Source: an uncultured Ruminococcus sp.
Lineage (GTDB): Bacteria; Bacillota; Clostridia; Oscillospirales; Acutalibacteraceae
Reading direction: 5' to 3'
Length of the DNA stretch: 64,000 nucleotides
Assembly: GCA_902785425.1 (NCBI GenBank)
Contig: CACZYP010000010.1
Location: forward strand, 1 to 64,000
Shown: positions 44,265 through 53,800 of the stretch, in pieces
Numbering within the stretch: position 1 is the stretch's first letter
How the letters are laid out: each line of letters opens with the position of its first letter
Translations under genes and position numbers: made by a program
Notes under the pieces: generated by a model
The model's input: only the letters and a program-made list of their open reading frames with translations
Told to the model about the DNA's origin: nothing
The model's database searches: none

Positions 44265-44405
44265 TTAAGGAAGCACTGATTAAATCGAGTGCCCATATTG
44301 CGCAGTCAGATTTTGAGGCAAATTGGACGAAAAAGCCGCAGGAATACTGACGTATTTCAAGGTGTGCTCAGCCCGTAGGGCGTGATTCATTCAGTGGTTC
44401 CTTAA
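44265..44405 (+). repeat. Family 2 MITE-like element, copy B
   Basis: 141 bp with inverted ends TTAAGGAAGCACTGATTAAA and, reversed, TTAAGGAACCACTGAATGAA. Shorter than copy A by loss of inner sequence. It lies directly before a GNAT gene, so it could also carry or break that promoter. Confidence 0.88.
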
Positions 44406-44494
44406 GATAGTTATATTGTAATTATTATACAGTCCACCGCACTTGATGTCAATATAACAAATGCAGTGTATGCAGCTGTAAACAATCCAAAACA

Positions 44495-44531
44495 ATGCTG
44501 CCGCATTGATCCGAAGATCATGCGGCAGCAT
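44495..44531 (-). terminator. Terminator of the giant InlB-repeat gene
   Basis: A perfect 12-bp stem (44495-44506 with 44520-44531) just past the stop, followed on the minus strand by a short T run. Confidence 0.85.
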
Positions 44532-44539
44532 CTTGATGT

Positions 44540-47500
44540 TTATTCGCCGTTAGCGTAAAGAATATAGTTATCGCTGAACTGCCAGCTTCCGTCACACTTA
44601 ACAGCTGCCATTGCAAGAAGCTTGGAATACTTTCCGTCTCTTTCAACATTAGCCGAATTCATTGTAAGCGAGAACTGTGTGCGATTTTTGTTGGTGAACA
44701 CTATATCACCTGTTGCTGAATCATCGCCCTCTCTAATGATGTTATAACCATAGCCGATAGTATTTGTTTTATCGGAAATAACGATATTCTGGTTCTCGGA
44801 ATGAACTACGGTCATAGCTGCAAACGCTTTGCCGTTAAGATGCGCATTGATCGCATCAATAAGTGCTTCTTCATTGTCTGTTGTTCCGTTCACTGTATCA
44901 AGGATAGTTTTGATATCGGGGATATCCTCGGGGTCTGTGTCGGACGGAAGAACAACATACAGAAGCGCTGCATTTGTAAGACGTTCGTCGTTATCCTCAT
45001 AGCCGTAGCCATTGAGCAGCGTTACGTAACGATAGTTAAGATTACCCTGTGCGTCGGTATATCTTTCGACCGCATTCTTGGTAAGCGAAATACCCTCGGT
45101 GGGAACGGAAACAGTTTCAGCGGAATCTGTATATCCTGCGTAAAGCACGATGTCCTTCGTTATACGCTCACCGTACTGCTTATCGGAAGAAACCTTTACA
45201 AATTTTTCGCCGTCCTTTACGTACCAGCCTTCAAACTCCTTGCCGTTAATATCGGGAACATCGATGTAAGAAGACAGGCCGTTGTTGAACGTCATTCCGT
45301 ATTCGTCAAGATATGCGCATCCGCCGTTTCTCAGATCATCGGAAGCGCCGACAACTGCACCTACACGCTGGTTGTAATAGTAGGAATTGAAGAGATTTGC
45401 GGGCGACTTGGTATCATCGGCAACGTAAACAGAACCACCCTTGACGGAAGCTTCTATAAGCTGCTCCTCATTCTCGGGCACAACATAATTTACGCTGTAC
45501 TTTCTCGGAACATTGAAGCCCCATACGACTATCTCAGTTACCGTGTAGATATCGTCGGTGATGTTCTGAGTATCGTCCGTAAGTGTTACGGCTTTGTTCT
45601 CTGTTCTGCTGTTGTCGTTGTTGTAAGTTACCCACTTCTCACCGCCGGCTACAACATTGCCGTAACGGTCTGTATGAGTTGCGCTTTCAGCATTTTCGTA
45701 AGCATCGGAGTAAACGGAAGCATCACGAAGTGCTATCCTGTTTTCGCCTGTAGCTGTAAGAGCGTCGTAAGCGTTCTGCTGAGATGTAAAGAAGTACACT
45801 TCATCAAGAACATTCGTAACATTCGGGCTGCTTGTCATGATCGTTTCAGCAACTCTGTCAACATTGCTTACAGCATCGCCCTTATCGTCTTTGATCCTGC
45901 CGAATCTGCCGTTTCTGTTTACTGTCTTTGAGTTCGGGTCGATATCGAGCTTAACAGAAGCATTTGTATTGAATACTCTGTCGTAATACTTGTAAATGAT
46001 CGGCACAAGCTCTGTTTTAGCCTGTGTTACGAAATCGAGCTTGCTTGCTGTAAGATCGTCGTTGTTGTCAAAGAGCGAGGAAATGTCGCACGAAACAACG
46101 CCGTCACCGCTGCCCTTGCTCCATGTGATACCGTTTTTATCGGCTGTGCCTCCGCTTGTTACAGCGCTCTTGGTTCCGTTATCGTCCGCATCAACATGAG
46201 TCTTGATCGAAGAAACAGTCAAATCGTTCGGGTTCTGAACTCCGAGTGTAAGTTCAAGCTTGTAACCGGCTGTTTTGTAGTCTTCAAGTTCGGAAGCACT
46301 GAACCTGATCTGACCGTCCGAATACTCTACCTCATCAAGGTCTTTGACAAAGTTTCCGCTGCTGTCGGTTATCCTTACGCCGATAGTTGCTGTGTTGCCT
46401 GCCTTATTATCTGCGTTGTAGATCTTTACATCGTTTGGATAATCAGTAAGGCTGCCGTTCTTATCGAAGAGTGTGTTCGTGACAGTGATCGTGTCATTCT
46501 TCGGAGTGGGAGCAGGATCGGACTTTGTGTAGACGTTATTGAAAACAGTACCGCTATCGGAAGAAGTAAGTGTTACTGTTTTTGTTGCAAGGTCTTTCGT
46601 TCCATCATCAGTGATAGAAGCAAGAGAATAGTGACTGTTCGCCTCTTTTGTCTGGGTGATCGTCACAGTCTGGTTCTTAGTAGGATCACTGCTGTTTGTA
46701 AGAAGCGAGATCGTGTGCGTTTCACCTTGTTTGAGCGTAAATGTCTCGGTACTTACTGTCTCACCGCTGTTGTTCTTGATCGTTGCGGTGTACTCAAAAA
46801 CATCGTTAACGGAAGAACCTTCGCCCGAAACAGTGTTTTGTACGGTTACAGATTTATAACTATATTGAGTTGAATTTTGAGGATAAATGATAACATATAT
46901 TGCAGGATCGTCATCAAAACGGGAATACTCACCATTCTCAGCGGGAGACCAAAGAACATCATCACTGCCTGTTGCATATTTTACGTATGAATCAAGCCCA
47001 TTCTCACTGTACTTTGAAAGAACATCTCCGTTTTTCAGCATATTTGCTGCATACAGATCAATATCCTCATTGTAGCTGCCTGCATGTCCAATACCTACAG
47101 CAACAGTACGATTTTTACTGGTAACATCGGTATACCCTGTAATGTTAGCACCGGTATTAACACAGTCAAGAAGATTCAATGTTCCGCCCTGATAAGATGC
47201 ACTGTAAACCTCTCTGAACACCTTTGTGCTGGTGTTGGAACTTATTGTCAACTGAGTTTTTATGTTGCTCTTATTGCTGTTCCAGAAAGACTGCGGATTC
47301 TCCGTCGGCGGAACTTCGACTATGGTGCCTGTACTCTCATCAAAATAGAAGTATCTTACGTCAATAGTTCTTGTCTTAACTGCTGTGTCGGATTCATAGA
47401 CAGCATAAAGATCAATATCCTCTGTTACCGCACTGTCAAATGAATACGGTGTGCTGGACAACAGTGCATTGGGATCGGTCGTCCAGAATTTGAACGTATA

Positions 47501-50500
47501 GCCTTCTTTTGCAGGAGTGTTGTCCGGATCGGTCGCATACGAATTCTTAGCGATAGTTGTTTCGTACGTTTTATCAGCACTTGAAACATCGACACTTGTA
47601 AGCTCAACGTTTGTCGGCTGATCTTCCCATGTGCCGCCTTTGGTATGATATGTTACCTTCACAGGGTCGCTCCAAACAGCATAAAGCGTTGTAACGCCGT
47701 TGCTCTCGGCTGTGCCTTCGCCGTCGATACCGTACTTGCCTTCAAGGTCGTAGATAACTGCGCCCTCTGCGGAAGGATCACGCATATTACACCAGCCGAC
47801 AATGATCTTGCCGTCGTTTGTAAAGCCGTCCTGAACTGCATTATGGAGGGTTACCTCGCTGTTGTTCGGGTAATAGAACACACCCGATCTGTCGGAGTTT
47901 TCGCCGTTATTGTTCGCATCGTAGCGAACGCCTACCTGCTCCAATGTGCTGTAGTGCGCTCTGAGACGGATAACGCTCATCGTTTCGCCGTCAATCGTTA
48001 CCTCATCGCTTGCAAGGTCGGGCGATACAACGAAGAGATCGTTGATAGAATAACGTGCGTTTGATTCATCGCCGTCGATTGTCCAGTAAATGAACTGCGC
48101 TCTCTTGTTTTCGTCGCCTGCTTCCGCTGCAAACTTGATAAGTGCGGAAGCGCCCTCGGCATAAGTGAGTATTGCGCTGTCTCCGTCCTGATCGAAATAC
48201 TCGCTCGAACCGTTGTTTGTAAGATGGCCGTAGTATTTTATCGTCTTGCCGTCTGCTTCGTATTCGTTTGCGATATATTCGACTGCATACTTTTTGTTGT
48301 TCTGCCACAGAACGGTAAGCTTTGTATCGCTTTCGATCTGCGTATCAAAATTGTAAAGATCGAGCTTGCCGTTATCGTCTCTGTACCAGCCTGTAAGTTT
48401 GTAGGTATTGACCTTATTGTCGCCCGTGCCTACCATCGGGTCTTCTTTGAAGATCAGCGGAGCGGTATTGGCGTTATTTTTCATCACTCTCGGGTCGTTT
48501 TCGAGAGTATACTGCTGTGTGTCGCCGTTTTCGTCTATGTAGTCACGGATATGAAGACCGTTGATAACTGCATTGCTTGCATAGTCTTCTGCGGAAACGT
48601 AAACAGCACGTCTGTCGTTTGTATAATCGTCTTCATCTGCGGGACGCTCTACATAGATGTAGTAATACTTTTCACTGTCGCCGAGCGTGCTGATCTCGCT
48701 TGTTTTTGCCTCAACATACGGACGTGAGATATCACGGTATTCCTGTATCTTCTCGCCGTGTTTAAGATTGAAGTAAGTTGACTCTGTCTGTGAGAGCTGA
48801 CCGTAGTTAGTTTCGATATCTACCTTGTAGTCTATCGGCACCCAGTTGGCAAAGATGAACACGTCACGGTCAGGCATAGTCGTAAAGCCTTCACCGCCGA
48901 CAGGATTCAGGTTCTCGTCAAATACCTTTGTCAGGAGAGTAGGGTCGCCGCCCTTTGTTCCCTGACAGAACGGATCGAGATAGAAGCCCTCGAAGCGGTA
49001 CTTGACTCCGTCTTTAACTCGTGTGATCGTCTGAGTTTCGGGATCGTATGTACCAAAATCTTTTGTGTTACCGCTTGCTTGCTTAACTGCCGCAATAAGG
49101 TAATTCGGATCCTGGAAATTTACCGGAGGCGGAGCGTCGTAAGGAACTGTAATGCTTATGTATTCCGCAGCAGACTCAAGATCGCTGTCAAGGTCGGTCT
49201 TTGTAAGTGAAAGCGAGTCCATCAGGTGGATATCGTGGAGTTTACGCTTGAAATAATAGTCTGTGTAAAGATCATTTTTATTGTTGCTGTTTTGGTCTTT
49301 AAAATAACCGTAAATCGGTGTCGACGCAGTAACTCCTGCGCTCGGATCATCAATGTTTGAATAGATTGCGTTGCTTACTCGGTCAAGATCACTTCCATTT
49401 GAATCAGTTGAAATGATTCCGTAACCAATGTCTCGTGTTCCGCCGTATTCCTGAGTATTTCCCCAGTTATCAGTAGTAGTATAATACGGAGAAGAAGAAC
49501 CTGTTACATTAACGATCCTGAATCCGGGAATATCATCAGCCCAACCATATTGTGTTGACCAGTTGTTTTTATATCCTGACAATATAAATTCACGGTTAGG
49601 AACGCTGGGATAAACGTTTGTATTGTCTCTGGAGTTTTCATCTAAGACTTCCTCAAACCAGCGATCGTAAAGTGTGTACCTTGTTGTCGGTTCATATTCG
49701 AGGAACGGATTTGATTTGTTGTCTCCTTCTCCGACACCTGTCTCAACGCCGATCTCATCGCCTGAAAGACTTGTCAAACGATCATAATTTGACATATACG
49801 TTTTCGTAGCCGTCATTTGAGGTTCGCCTTTTTCAGGCAAATATCCGTTCCAAAGGCGGTTGGGATTGTCTTCTGTTGCGAGCGGCCAGAGATCTAAGAT
49901 CTCATGCTCATATACAGCATAGATAGAATATGTTTTTTGCAGATCGTATTTACGGAAGATTTTTTTCTCACCAAGATAATAACCATTGGTGTTTTTGTAG
50001 ATCTTAATTTGCACTTGATCGGTATTATTTCCTAATTCGGTTACGTCCGAACTGTTAAATTCAGTGAGATAGTAATCTCTCTCCGATGATTGGAATACAC
50101 GATCATAGTACTGAGTATTTTCATAATAACTCGGTCTATAGTAATACTGACAAGCGTACTGTCCCAAAGCAACATAATGACCATCAGATTTATAAACACG
50201 AGTGTCAAAGTCCCATTGGTGAACCGTTCTGTCGTAATATACATTGATAACAGTGCTTCCGTCAGCGGCAACCGTTACCGAGGTGTTATTACCAATGGTT
50301 TTTTCGTCATTATAGAAGAACTTAGTGGGATCATCATAATCTGTATTTTTGTATTTGTTCTTAAATGTTACGCTCTGCGGATAATCTGGATCAAAACCGA
50401 GAGTTTTTGTACTAAGATTAATAGTGTCTCCTGTTTTGACCTTAACTGTACCGTTGTTATCATACTCAGATATACGCTTGAATCCGATATAGTCGTAGTT

Positions 50501-52309
50501 TGAAAGTCTGAGAGAATCGATCATTCTCGTTTCGGCTTTCTCCTGAATATCTTTATATGCGTCTTTATCTGCCTGAGTAGCATTCTGTGCTTCTGCACGC
50601 TCTTTAAGAGTTGCAACCTCGTTCGGGTGGATTACCCACGGTCTCTGCGCCCAGTAAACGATCGTATAGTCTGTGATCGACTCGGACCAGAGCGCATGAA
50701 GAGTTATGCCTTTTTCGTTTGAAGTTGTCGGTGCAAAGTAGTATGTGCCGTTGCCTGTGATGTCATAAGCACCGTTAACGCTGCCGTTGTTTACAACTGC
50801 TACAGTCTTCTGACTGTTTTCGTTCGCTTTAAGAACGCCTTCGGTAACCTTCTTTGCGCCGTTGCTTGTTTCGTACTCATAGTTGCCGTCCTGAGTTGCG
50901 CTGTCCCATGCAGCGTCATAGTACCAGCCCTCAAACTGATAACCCTTGCGGCTTACGGCAGGAAGAGTATCCCACTTTTCTCTTTCCGACTTGAGGATGT
51001 AGATAGGAGCTTGATAAGAAGCTCCGCTGCTGCGGTTGCCCTCGTCAAAGTTTACCCATACAGCCGTGTCAAATACGGGGTAGAAAGTAAGGTCGGCTTC
51101 TGTCGATGCTTTTGTGACTGTGATCTTTTTGTTGTCAACGCATTCCTGTCTGATAGATGAGGTAGGATCTGTCAGAAAATCATCGTTTGCAACAGATGTA
51201 TAAGAGCTTACCTTGTTCTTTGACCAACCGAGGAAAACGTTTCTGTTGCTCGGGATAGGCGCTTTTACGTGGCGCAGATCGTTGTCGTCGCCCGTGAGCT
51301 CGGCAGCTCCATCGGTACGGTGCGAAATGTAATCGTAAAGATAAACATCGACCGATGATTCTCCGTCGGGGATAACTACAGGGAATGTATAGAAAATAGT
51401 AGGTGTCGAATACTTCTCGTCAGACACTTTCTCGGGCGCACTGTAGAAGAACGTGATAAGCTTCTGTATGCCGTAGCAGGCATATATCGTAACAGTTTCG
51501 TCCTGTGTAATATCGTTTATAGGAGTATTGAACTGCACCTTCTTTGTAAGATCGGGATTGCCGTTGTCGCCGCCGATGAACCAGCCTGCAAAGGTGTCCA
51601 TGCCGTGGTTCGGAAGCTGCGGAAGAACGAGCGATTCGCCGTTTTTGATGATCTGCTCGTCGGTGCGCTTTGTACTGCCGTTTTTCTCAAGATTGAAGTA
51701 GTACGGCTCGTACGTCGTGCTGTTCTCCTCGGGCGAAAGATTCTTGAACTTATATGTACGGCGGTAGATCTTCGGAGTTTCCGTACTGCTTGTTATGTAG
51801 TAGATCGAAAAGCTCTCCGCCTCGAAAGAAACGCCTGAATCGTCCGTAACGGTAAGATCAATACTTTCCGTAGTCTTGTCGTCTTTGATATGAAAGGCAG
51901 AAAGCTGCTCTCCGCAGTCTACAGCATCACTTATGGCAAGTGATGAGATCTCCACCGATACAGCCTCTGTCGGCTCGTATTCGCTGCCGCTTGCGTCAAA
52001 AAGAGTTATGTCGTATGCTGCGCATACATTCTCTTCTTCTACCGAAACAGCATAAGCCTTAGCGGAAATATCCTCCGGAAGTCTGCCCGAAACAGTTATG
52101 GAAGCTGCATCCGACGCAGGTGTTTTATACGTCTGATCGGTATAAATGATCGCTGAAAGCGTGCGCTCGGCAAGCTGCTCGATCACGGAAGAATCTGTCG
52201 GCTGAGCTGCAGCCGTTACAGGCAGCACCGAAATAAGCATCGCAATTACAAGCAATACCGCTGTAATGCTTCTGCTCAACTTTGAATTGCTAAATCGTTT
52301 TACCCGCAT
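44540..52309 (-). CDS. Giant secreted InlB-repeat protein
   Basis: About 2,589 residues. It starts at ATG 52309, 9 nt after GGAAAGGA; a signal peptide (about 1-33, ending PVTAAAQ) follows. A short beta domain (ISVSGRLPEDISAKAYAV) comes first, then many InlB B-type repeats over most of the length (patterns FAGWFIGGD, FLGWSKNK, FEGWYYDAAWDS, LHALWSES). Around 1,780-2,100 there are SpaA/Cna-B-like segments (TVQNTVSGEGSSVNDVFEYTA). The C-terminus (FSDNYILYANGE) has no sorting signal or membrane helix, so it is secreted or held non-covalently, unlike the other surface proteins here. Tyr-, Asn- and Asp-rich. Role probably adhesion; not proven. A small peptide gene comes just before it. Confidence 0.85.
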   Translation of the reverse strand: MRVKRFSNSKLSRSITAVLLVIAMLISVLPVTAAAQPTDSSVIEQLAERTLSAIIYTDQTYKTPASDAASITVSGRLPEDISAKAYAVSVEEENVCAAYDITLFDASGSEYEPTEAVSVEISSLAISDAVDCGEQLSAFHIKDDKTTESIDLTVTDDSGVSFEAESFSIYYITSSTETPKIYRRTYKFKNLSPEENSTTYEPYYFNLEKNGSTKRTDEQIIKNGESLVLPQLPNHGMDTFAGWFIGGDNGNPDLTKKVQFNTPINDITQDETVTIYACYGIQKLITFFYSAPEKVSDEKYSTPTIFYTFPVVIPDGESSVDVYLYDYISHRTDGAAELTGDDNDLRHVKAPIPSNRNVFLGWSKNKVSSYTSVANDDFLTDPTSSIRQECVDNKKITVTKASTEADLTFYPVFDTAVWVNFDEGNRSSGASYQAPIYILKSEREKWDTLPAVSRKGYQFEGWYYDAAWDSATQDGNYEYETSNGAKKVTEGVLKANENSQKTVAVVNNGSVNGAYDITGNGTYYFAPTTSNEKGITLHALWSESITDYTIVYWAQRPWVIHPNEVATLKERAEAQNATQADKDAYKDIQEKAETRMIDSLRLSNYDYIGFKRISEYDNNGTVKVKTGDTINLSTKTLGFDPDYPQSVTFKNKYKNTDYDDPTKFFYNDEKTIGNNTSVTVAADGSTVINVYYDRTVHQWDFDTRVYKSDGHYVALGQYACQYYYRPSYYENTQYYDRVFQSSERDYYLTEFNSSDVTELGNNTDQVQIKIYKNTNGYYLGEKKIFRKYDLQKTYSIYAVYEHEILDLWPLATEDNPNRLWNGYLPEKGEPQMTATKTYMSNYDRLTSLSGDEIGVETGVGEGDNKSNPFLEYEPTTRYTLYDRWFEEVLDENSRDNTNVYPSVPNREFILSGYKNNWSTQYGWADDIPGFRIVNVTGSSSPYYTTTDNWGNTQEYGGTRDIGYGIISTDSNGSDLDRVSNAIYSNIDDPSAGVTASTPIYGYFKDQNSNNKNDLYTDYYFKRKLHDIHLMDSLSLTKTDLDSDLESAAEYISITVPYDAPPPVNFQDPNYLIAAVKQASGNTKDFGTYDPETQTITRVKDGVKYRFEGFYLDPFCQGTKGGDPTLLTKVFDENLNPVGGEGFTTMPDRDVFIFANWVPIDYKVDIETNYGQLSQTESTYFNLKHGEKIQEYRDISRPYVEAKTSEISTLGDSEKYYYIYVERPADEDDYTNDRRAVYVSAEDYASNAVINGLHIRDYIDENGDTQQYTLENDPRVMKNNANTAPLIFKEDPMVGTGDNKVNTYKLTGWYRDDNGKLDLYNFDTQIESDTKLTVLWQNNKKYAVEYIANEYEADGKTIKYYGHLTNNGSSEYFDQDGDSAILTYAEGASALIKFAAEAGDENKRAQFIYWTIDGDESNARYSINDLFVVSPDLASDEVTIDGETMSVIRLRAHYSTLEQVGVRYDANNNGENSDRSGVFYYPNNSEVTLHNAVQDGFTNDGKIIVGWCNMRDPSAEGAVIYDLEGKYGIDGEGTAESNGVTTLYAVWSDPVKVTYHTKGGTWEDQPTNVELTSVDVSSADKTYETTIAKNSYATDPDNTPAKEGYTFKFWTTDPNALLSSTPYSFDSAVTEDIDLYAVYESDTAVKTRTIDVRYFYFDESTGTIVEVPPTENPQSFWNSNKSNIKTQLTISSNTSTKVFREVYSASYQGGTLNLLDCVNTGANITGYTDVTSKNRTVAVGIGHAGSYNEDIDLYAANMLKNGDVLSKYSENGLDSYVKYATGSDDVLWSPAENGEYSRFDDDPAIYVIIYPQNSTQYSYKSVTVQNTVSGEGSSVNDVFEYTATIKNNSGETVSTETFTLKQGETHTISLLTNSSDPTKNQTVTITQTKEANSHYSLASITDDGTKDLATKTVTLTSSDSGTVFNNVYTKSDPAPTPKNDTITVTNTLFDKNGSLTDYPNDVKIYNADNKAGNTATIGVRITDSSGNFVKDLDEVEYSDGQIRFSASELEDYKTAGYKLELTLGVQNPNDLTVSSIKTHVDADDNGTKSAVTSGGTADKNGITWSKGSGDGVVSCDISSLFDNNDDLTASKLDFVTQAKTELVPIIYKYYDRVFNTNASVKLDIDPNSKTVNRNGRFGRIKDDKGDAVSNVDRVAETIMTSSPNVTNVLDEVYFFTSQQNAYDALTATGENRIALRDASVYSDAYENAESATHTDRYGNVVAGGEKWVTYNNDNSRTENKAVTLTDDTQNITDDIYTVTEIVVWGFNVPRKYSVNYVVPENEEQLIEASVKGGSVYVADDTKSPANLFNSYYYNQRVGAVVGASDDLRNGGCAYLDEYGMTFNNGLSSYIDVPDINGKEFEGWYVKDGEKFVKVSSDKQYGERITKDIVLYAGYTDSAETVSVPTEGISLTKNAVERYTDAQGNLNYRYVTLLNGYGYEDNDERLTNAALLYVVLPSDTDPEDIPDIKTILDTVNGTTDNEEALIDAINAHLNGKAFAAMTVVHSENQNIVISDKTNTIGYGYNIIREGDDSATGDIVFTNKNRTQFSLTMNSANVERDGKYSKLLAMAAVKCDGSWQFSDNYILYANGE

Positions 52310-52328
52310 TTTTATCATCCTTTCCAAA

Positions 52329-52514
52329 TCAGTTGTAAAGATCTTTGAACAGTTCATCAAAATCCGATCCATCCTGACCCTGATCGTGAACACCTGTTTC
52401 GTTGCTCGTCACAATAATGTCACGAAAATCTATCTGTCGGATCCTGAGTTTTAGGGAAACATACACCTGTTTGGAGAATGTTTCCTTTTTTGTAACGAAA
52501 TCCATTTTTGTCAC
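52329..52514 (-). CDS. Small peptide gene ahead of the giant surface protein
   Basis: A peptide of 58-61 residues starting at GTG 52514 or ATG 52505, near AAGGAG, ending 20 nt before the giant gene. It has no signal peptide. A Lys-rich start is followed by LRIRQIDFRDIIVTSNETG and an acidic tail with DFDELFKD. The centre resembles short clostridial peptides with a D-x-I-I-x-T-S core and a Gly/Asp-rich end, often near large secreted proteins. I know no function. Coding is likely from position and composition but not certain. Confidence 0.5.
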   Translation of the reverse strand: MTKMDFVTKKETFSKQVYVSLKLRIRQIDFRDIIVTSNETGVHDQGQDGSDFDELFKDLYN

Positions 52515-52857
52515 CTACTCCTTCTTTCTGCTGAATGAACATGGTTTTCTATACTATCCCTTAAAAAGATACAAATACGATCGGAGCAGCCTGAGTATAG
52601 CTATGTATTTAATGTTAACTATATGTTTCCGAAAGTATCATATCCTATTACTTTAGTATATCATAACCTCATGTAATAATCAGTATTTATGCAATCTATA
52701 GCATAGCTATTGGTAATTATGTTATGTATTTGTTTCAATTTACATCGTAACGCTATATATATAATATTGACCGTAAATTTTTTTAAAAAAAACAAAAAAA
52801 GATATTGACTCTGACGTAACGTCATAGTTTATAATGTAAGTAAAGGAGGTTAGAAGC
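52515..52857. other. AT-rich intergenic region with divergent promoters
   Basis: A 343-bp gap without a supported gene. Its right end has the MerR-type promoter at 52805. The promoter of the leftward giant gene must lie here too; a TATACT on the minus strand near 52655 is possible, but no good -35 was found. Several poly-A/T runs, no repeat of either family. Confidence 0.5.
52805..52835 (+). promoter_or_regulatory. MerR-type promoter with 19-bp spacer and palindromic operator
   Basis: TTGACT (52805-52810) and TATAAT (52830-52835) are 19 bp apart, the overlong spacing that MerR activators correct by twisting DNA. The spacer holds a perfect palindrome, TGACGT-A-ACGTCA (52812-52824). It lies directly before the MerR-family gene, so self-activation is likely. 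Confidence 0.88.
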
Positions 52858-53589
52858 ATGAAAACCGTACACGAAGTAAGCAAACTGACAGGCGTGAGTA
52901 TACGTACATTGCAGTATTACGACAAGATCGGGCTTTTGAAGCCGTCTGTCCGCACCGAAGCAGGCTACAGACTTTACGACGATAAAGCGCTCGAACGGAT
53001 GCAGCAGATACTTCTGTTCAGAGAGCTTGAGTTTTCGCTAAATGAGATACAAAGCATTCTTGAAGCACCCGATTTTGACAGAGCAAAAGCTCTCGACCAG
53101 CAGATAGAGCTTCTGACAATAAAAAAGGAGCGTCTGGAAGGTATAATATCATTTGCACAAGAGATCAAAGAAAAAGGAGAGGTCAATATGAAATTTGAAG
53201 TTTTCGACACAAGCAAGACAGAAGAATACAAAGCAAGAGCCAAAGACAGGTGGGGCAGCACAAAGGAATACACCGAGTACGAAGAAAAAGCAAAATACCG
53301 TACACAGCAGGACGAAAAGAGCATTGCGTCGGGGCTTATGAGCATATTCGCAGAGTTCGGAAAGCTCAGACAAGATTCTCCGGAAAGCAGCGAAGCGCAG
53401 TCGCTTGTAAATAAGCTGCAAAACTACATAAGCAAGCATTACTACAACTGCTCCGATAACGTGTTGTCCTCGCTCGGCAAGATGTACGCTGCCGACGGCG
53501 AATTCAAAACGAACATCGACAACGCAGGCGGAAACGGTACAGCACAATTCGTTCACAATGCGATAGAAGCATACTGTTCAAATAAATAA
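52858..53589 (+). CDS. TipA-like MerR regulator with TipAS domain
   Basis: A 243-residue regulator. Residues 1-70 are a MerR helix-turn-helix (VHEVSKLTGVSIRTLQYYDKIGLL). Residues about 75-109 are the dimer coiled coil. Residues 111-243 are a TipAS-type domain (DRWGSTKEYTEYEEK, SIFAEFGKLRQ, YYNCSDNVLSSLGKMY, the last part binding ligand). In Streptomyces, TipAL senses thiopeptide antibiotics. ATG 52858 follows AAAGGAGG. A second good ribosome site, GGAGAGG, precedes an in-frame ATG at 53188, so the TipAS part may be made alone, as in tipA. No transporter gene follows; a terminator does. Confidence 0.9.
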   Translation: MKTVHEVSKLTGVSIRTLQYYDKIGLLKPSVRTEAGYRLYDDKALERMQQILLFRELEFSLNEIQSILEAPDFDRAKALDQQIELLTIKKERLEGIISFAQEIKEKGEVNMKFEVFDTSKTEEYKARAKDRWGSTKEYTEYEEKAKYRTQQDEKSIASGLMSIFAEFGKLRQDSPESSEAQSLVNKLQNYISKHYYNCSDNVLSSLGKMYAADGEFKTNIDNAGGNGTAQFVHNAIEAYCSNK

Positions 53590-53596
53590 GAAAAAA

Positions 53597-53631
53597 GATC
53601 CCGAAAGCGATTCTTTCTCGCTTTCGGGATC
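53597..53631 (+). terminator. Terminator of the TipA-like gene
   Basis: A perfect 14-bp stem (53597-53610 with 53618-53631). T-rich tail is short on the plus strand, while an A run precedes it. Confidence 0.8.
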
Positions 53632-53636
53632 GGTTT

Positions 53637-53800
53637 ATAAGGAGGCACTGATTAAATCGAGTGTCCATATTGCGCCGTCAGATTTTCACTCAGGCTGCAC
53701 GAAACGGCCGCCGGAATACTGCCGTATTTCAAGGGAGTTAAGAAAATATGCAAGCAAGATGGGCACACAGTCCACAGGACGTGATTTATTCAGCGGCTCC
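53637..53800 (+). repeat. Family 2 MITE-like element, copy C
   Basis: About 164 bp, ends ATAAGGAGGCACTGATTAAA and, reversed, GGAGCCGCTGAATAAATCAC. Diverged from the other copies. Its right end contains the stop and last codons of the oxidoreductase gene. Confidence 0.82.

Noticed and set aside
44801..45931. A 376-residue open frame on the plus strand
   Set aside because: It is antisense to the giant InlB-repeat gene, Cys- and Val-rich without any family pattern, and has no ribosome site.
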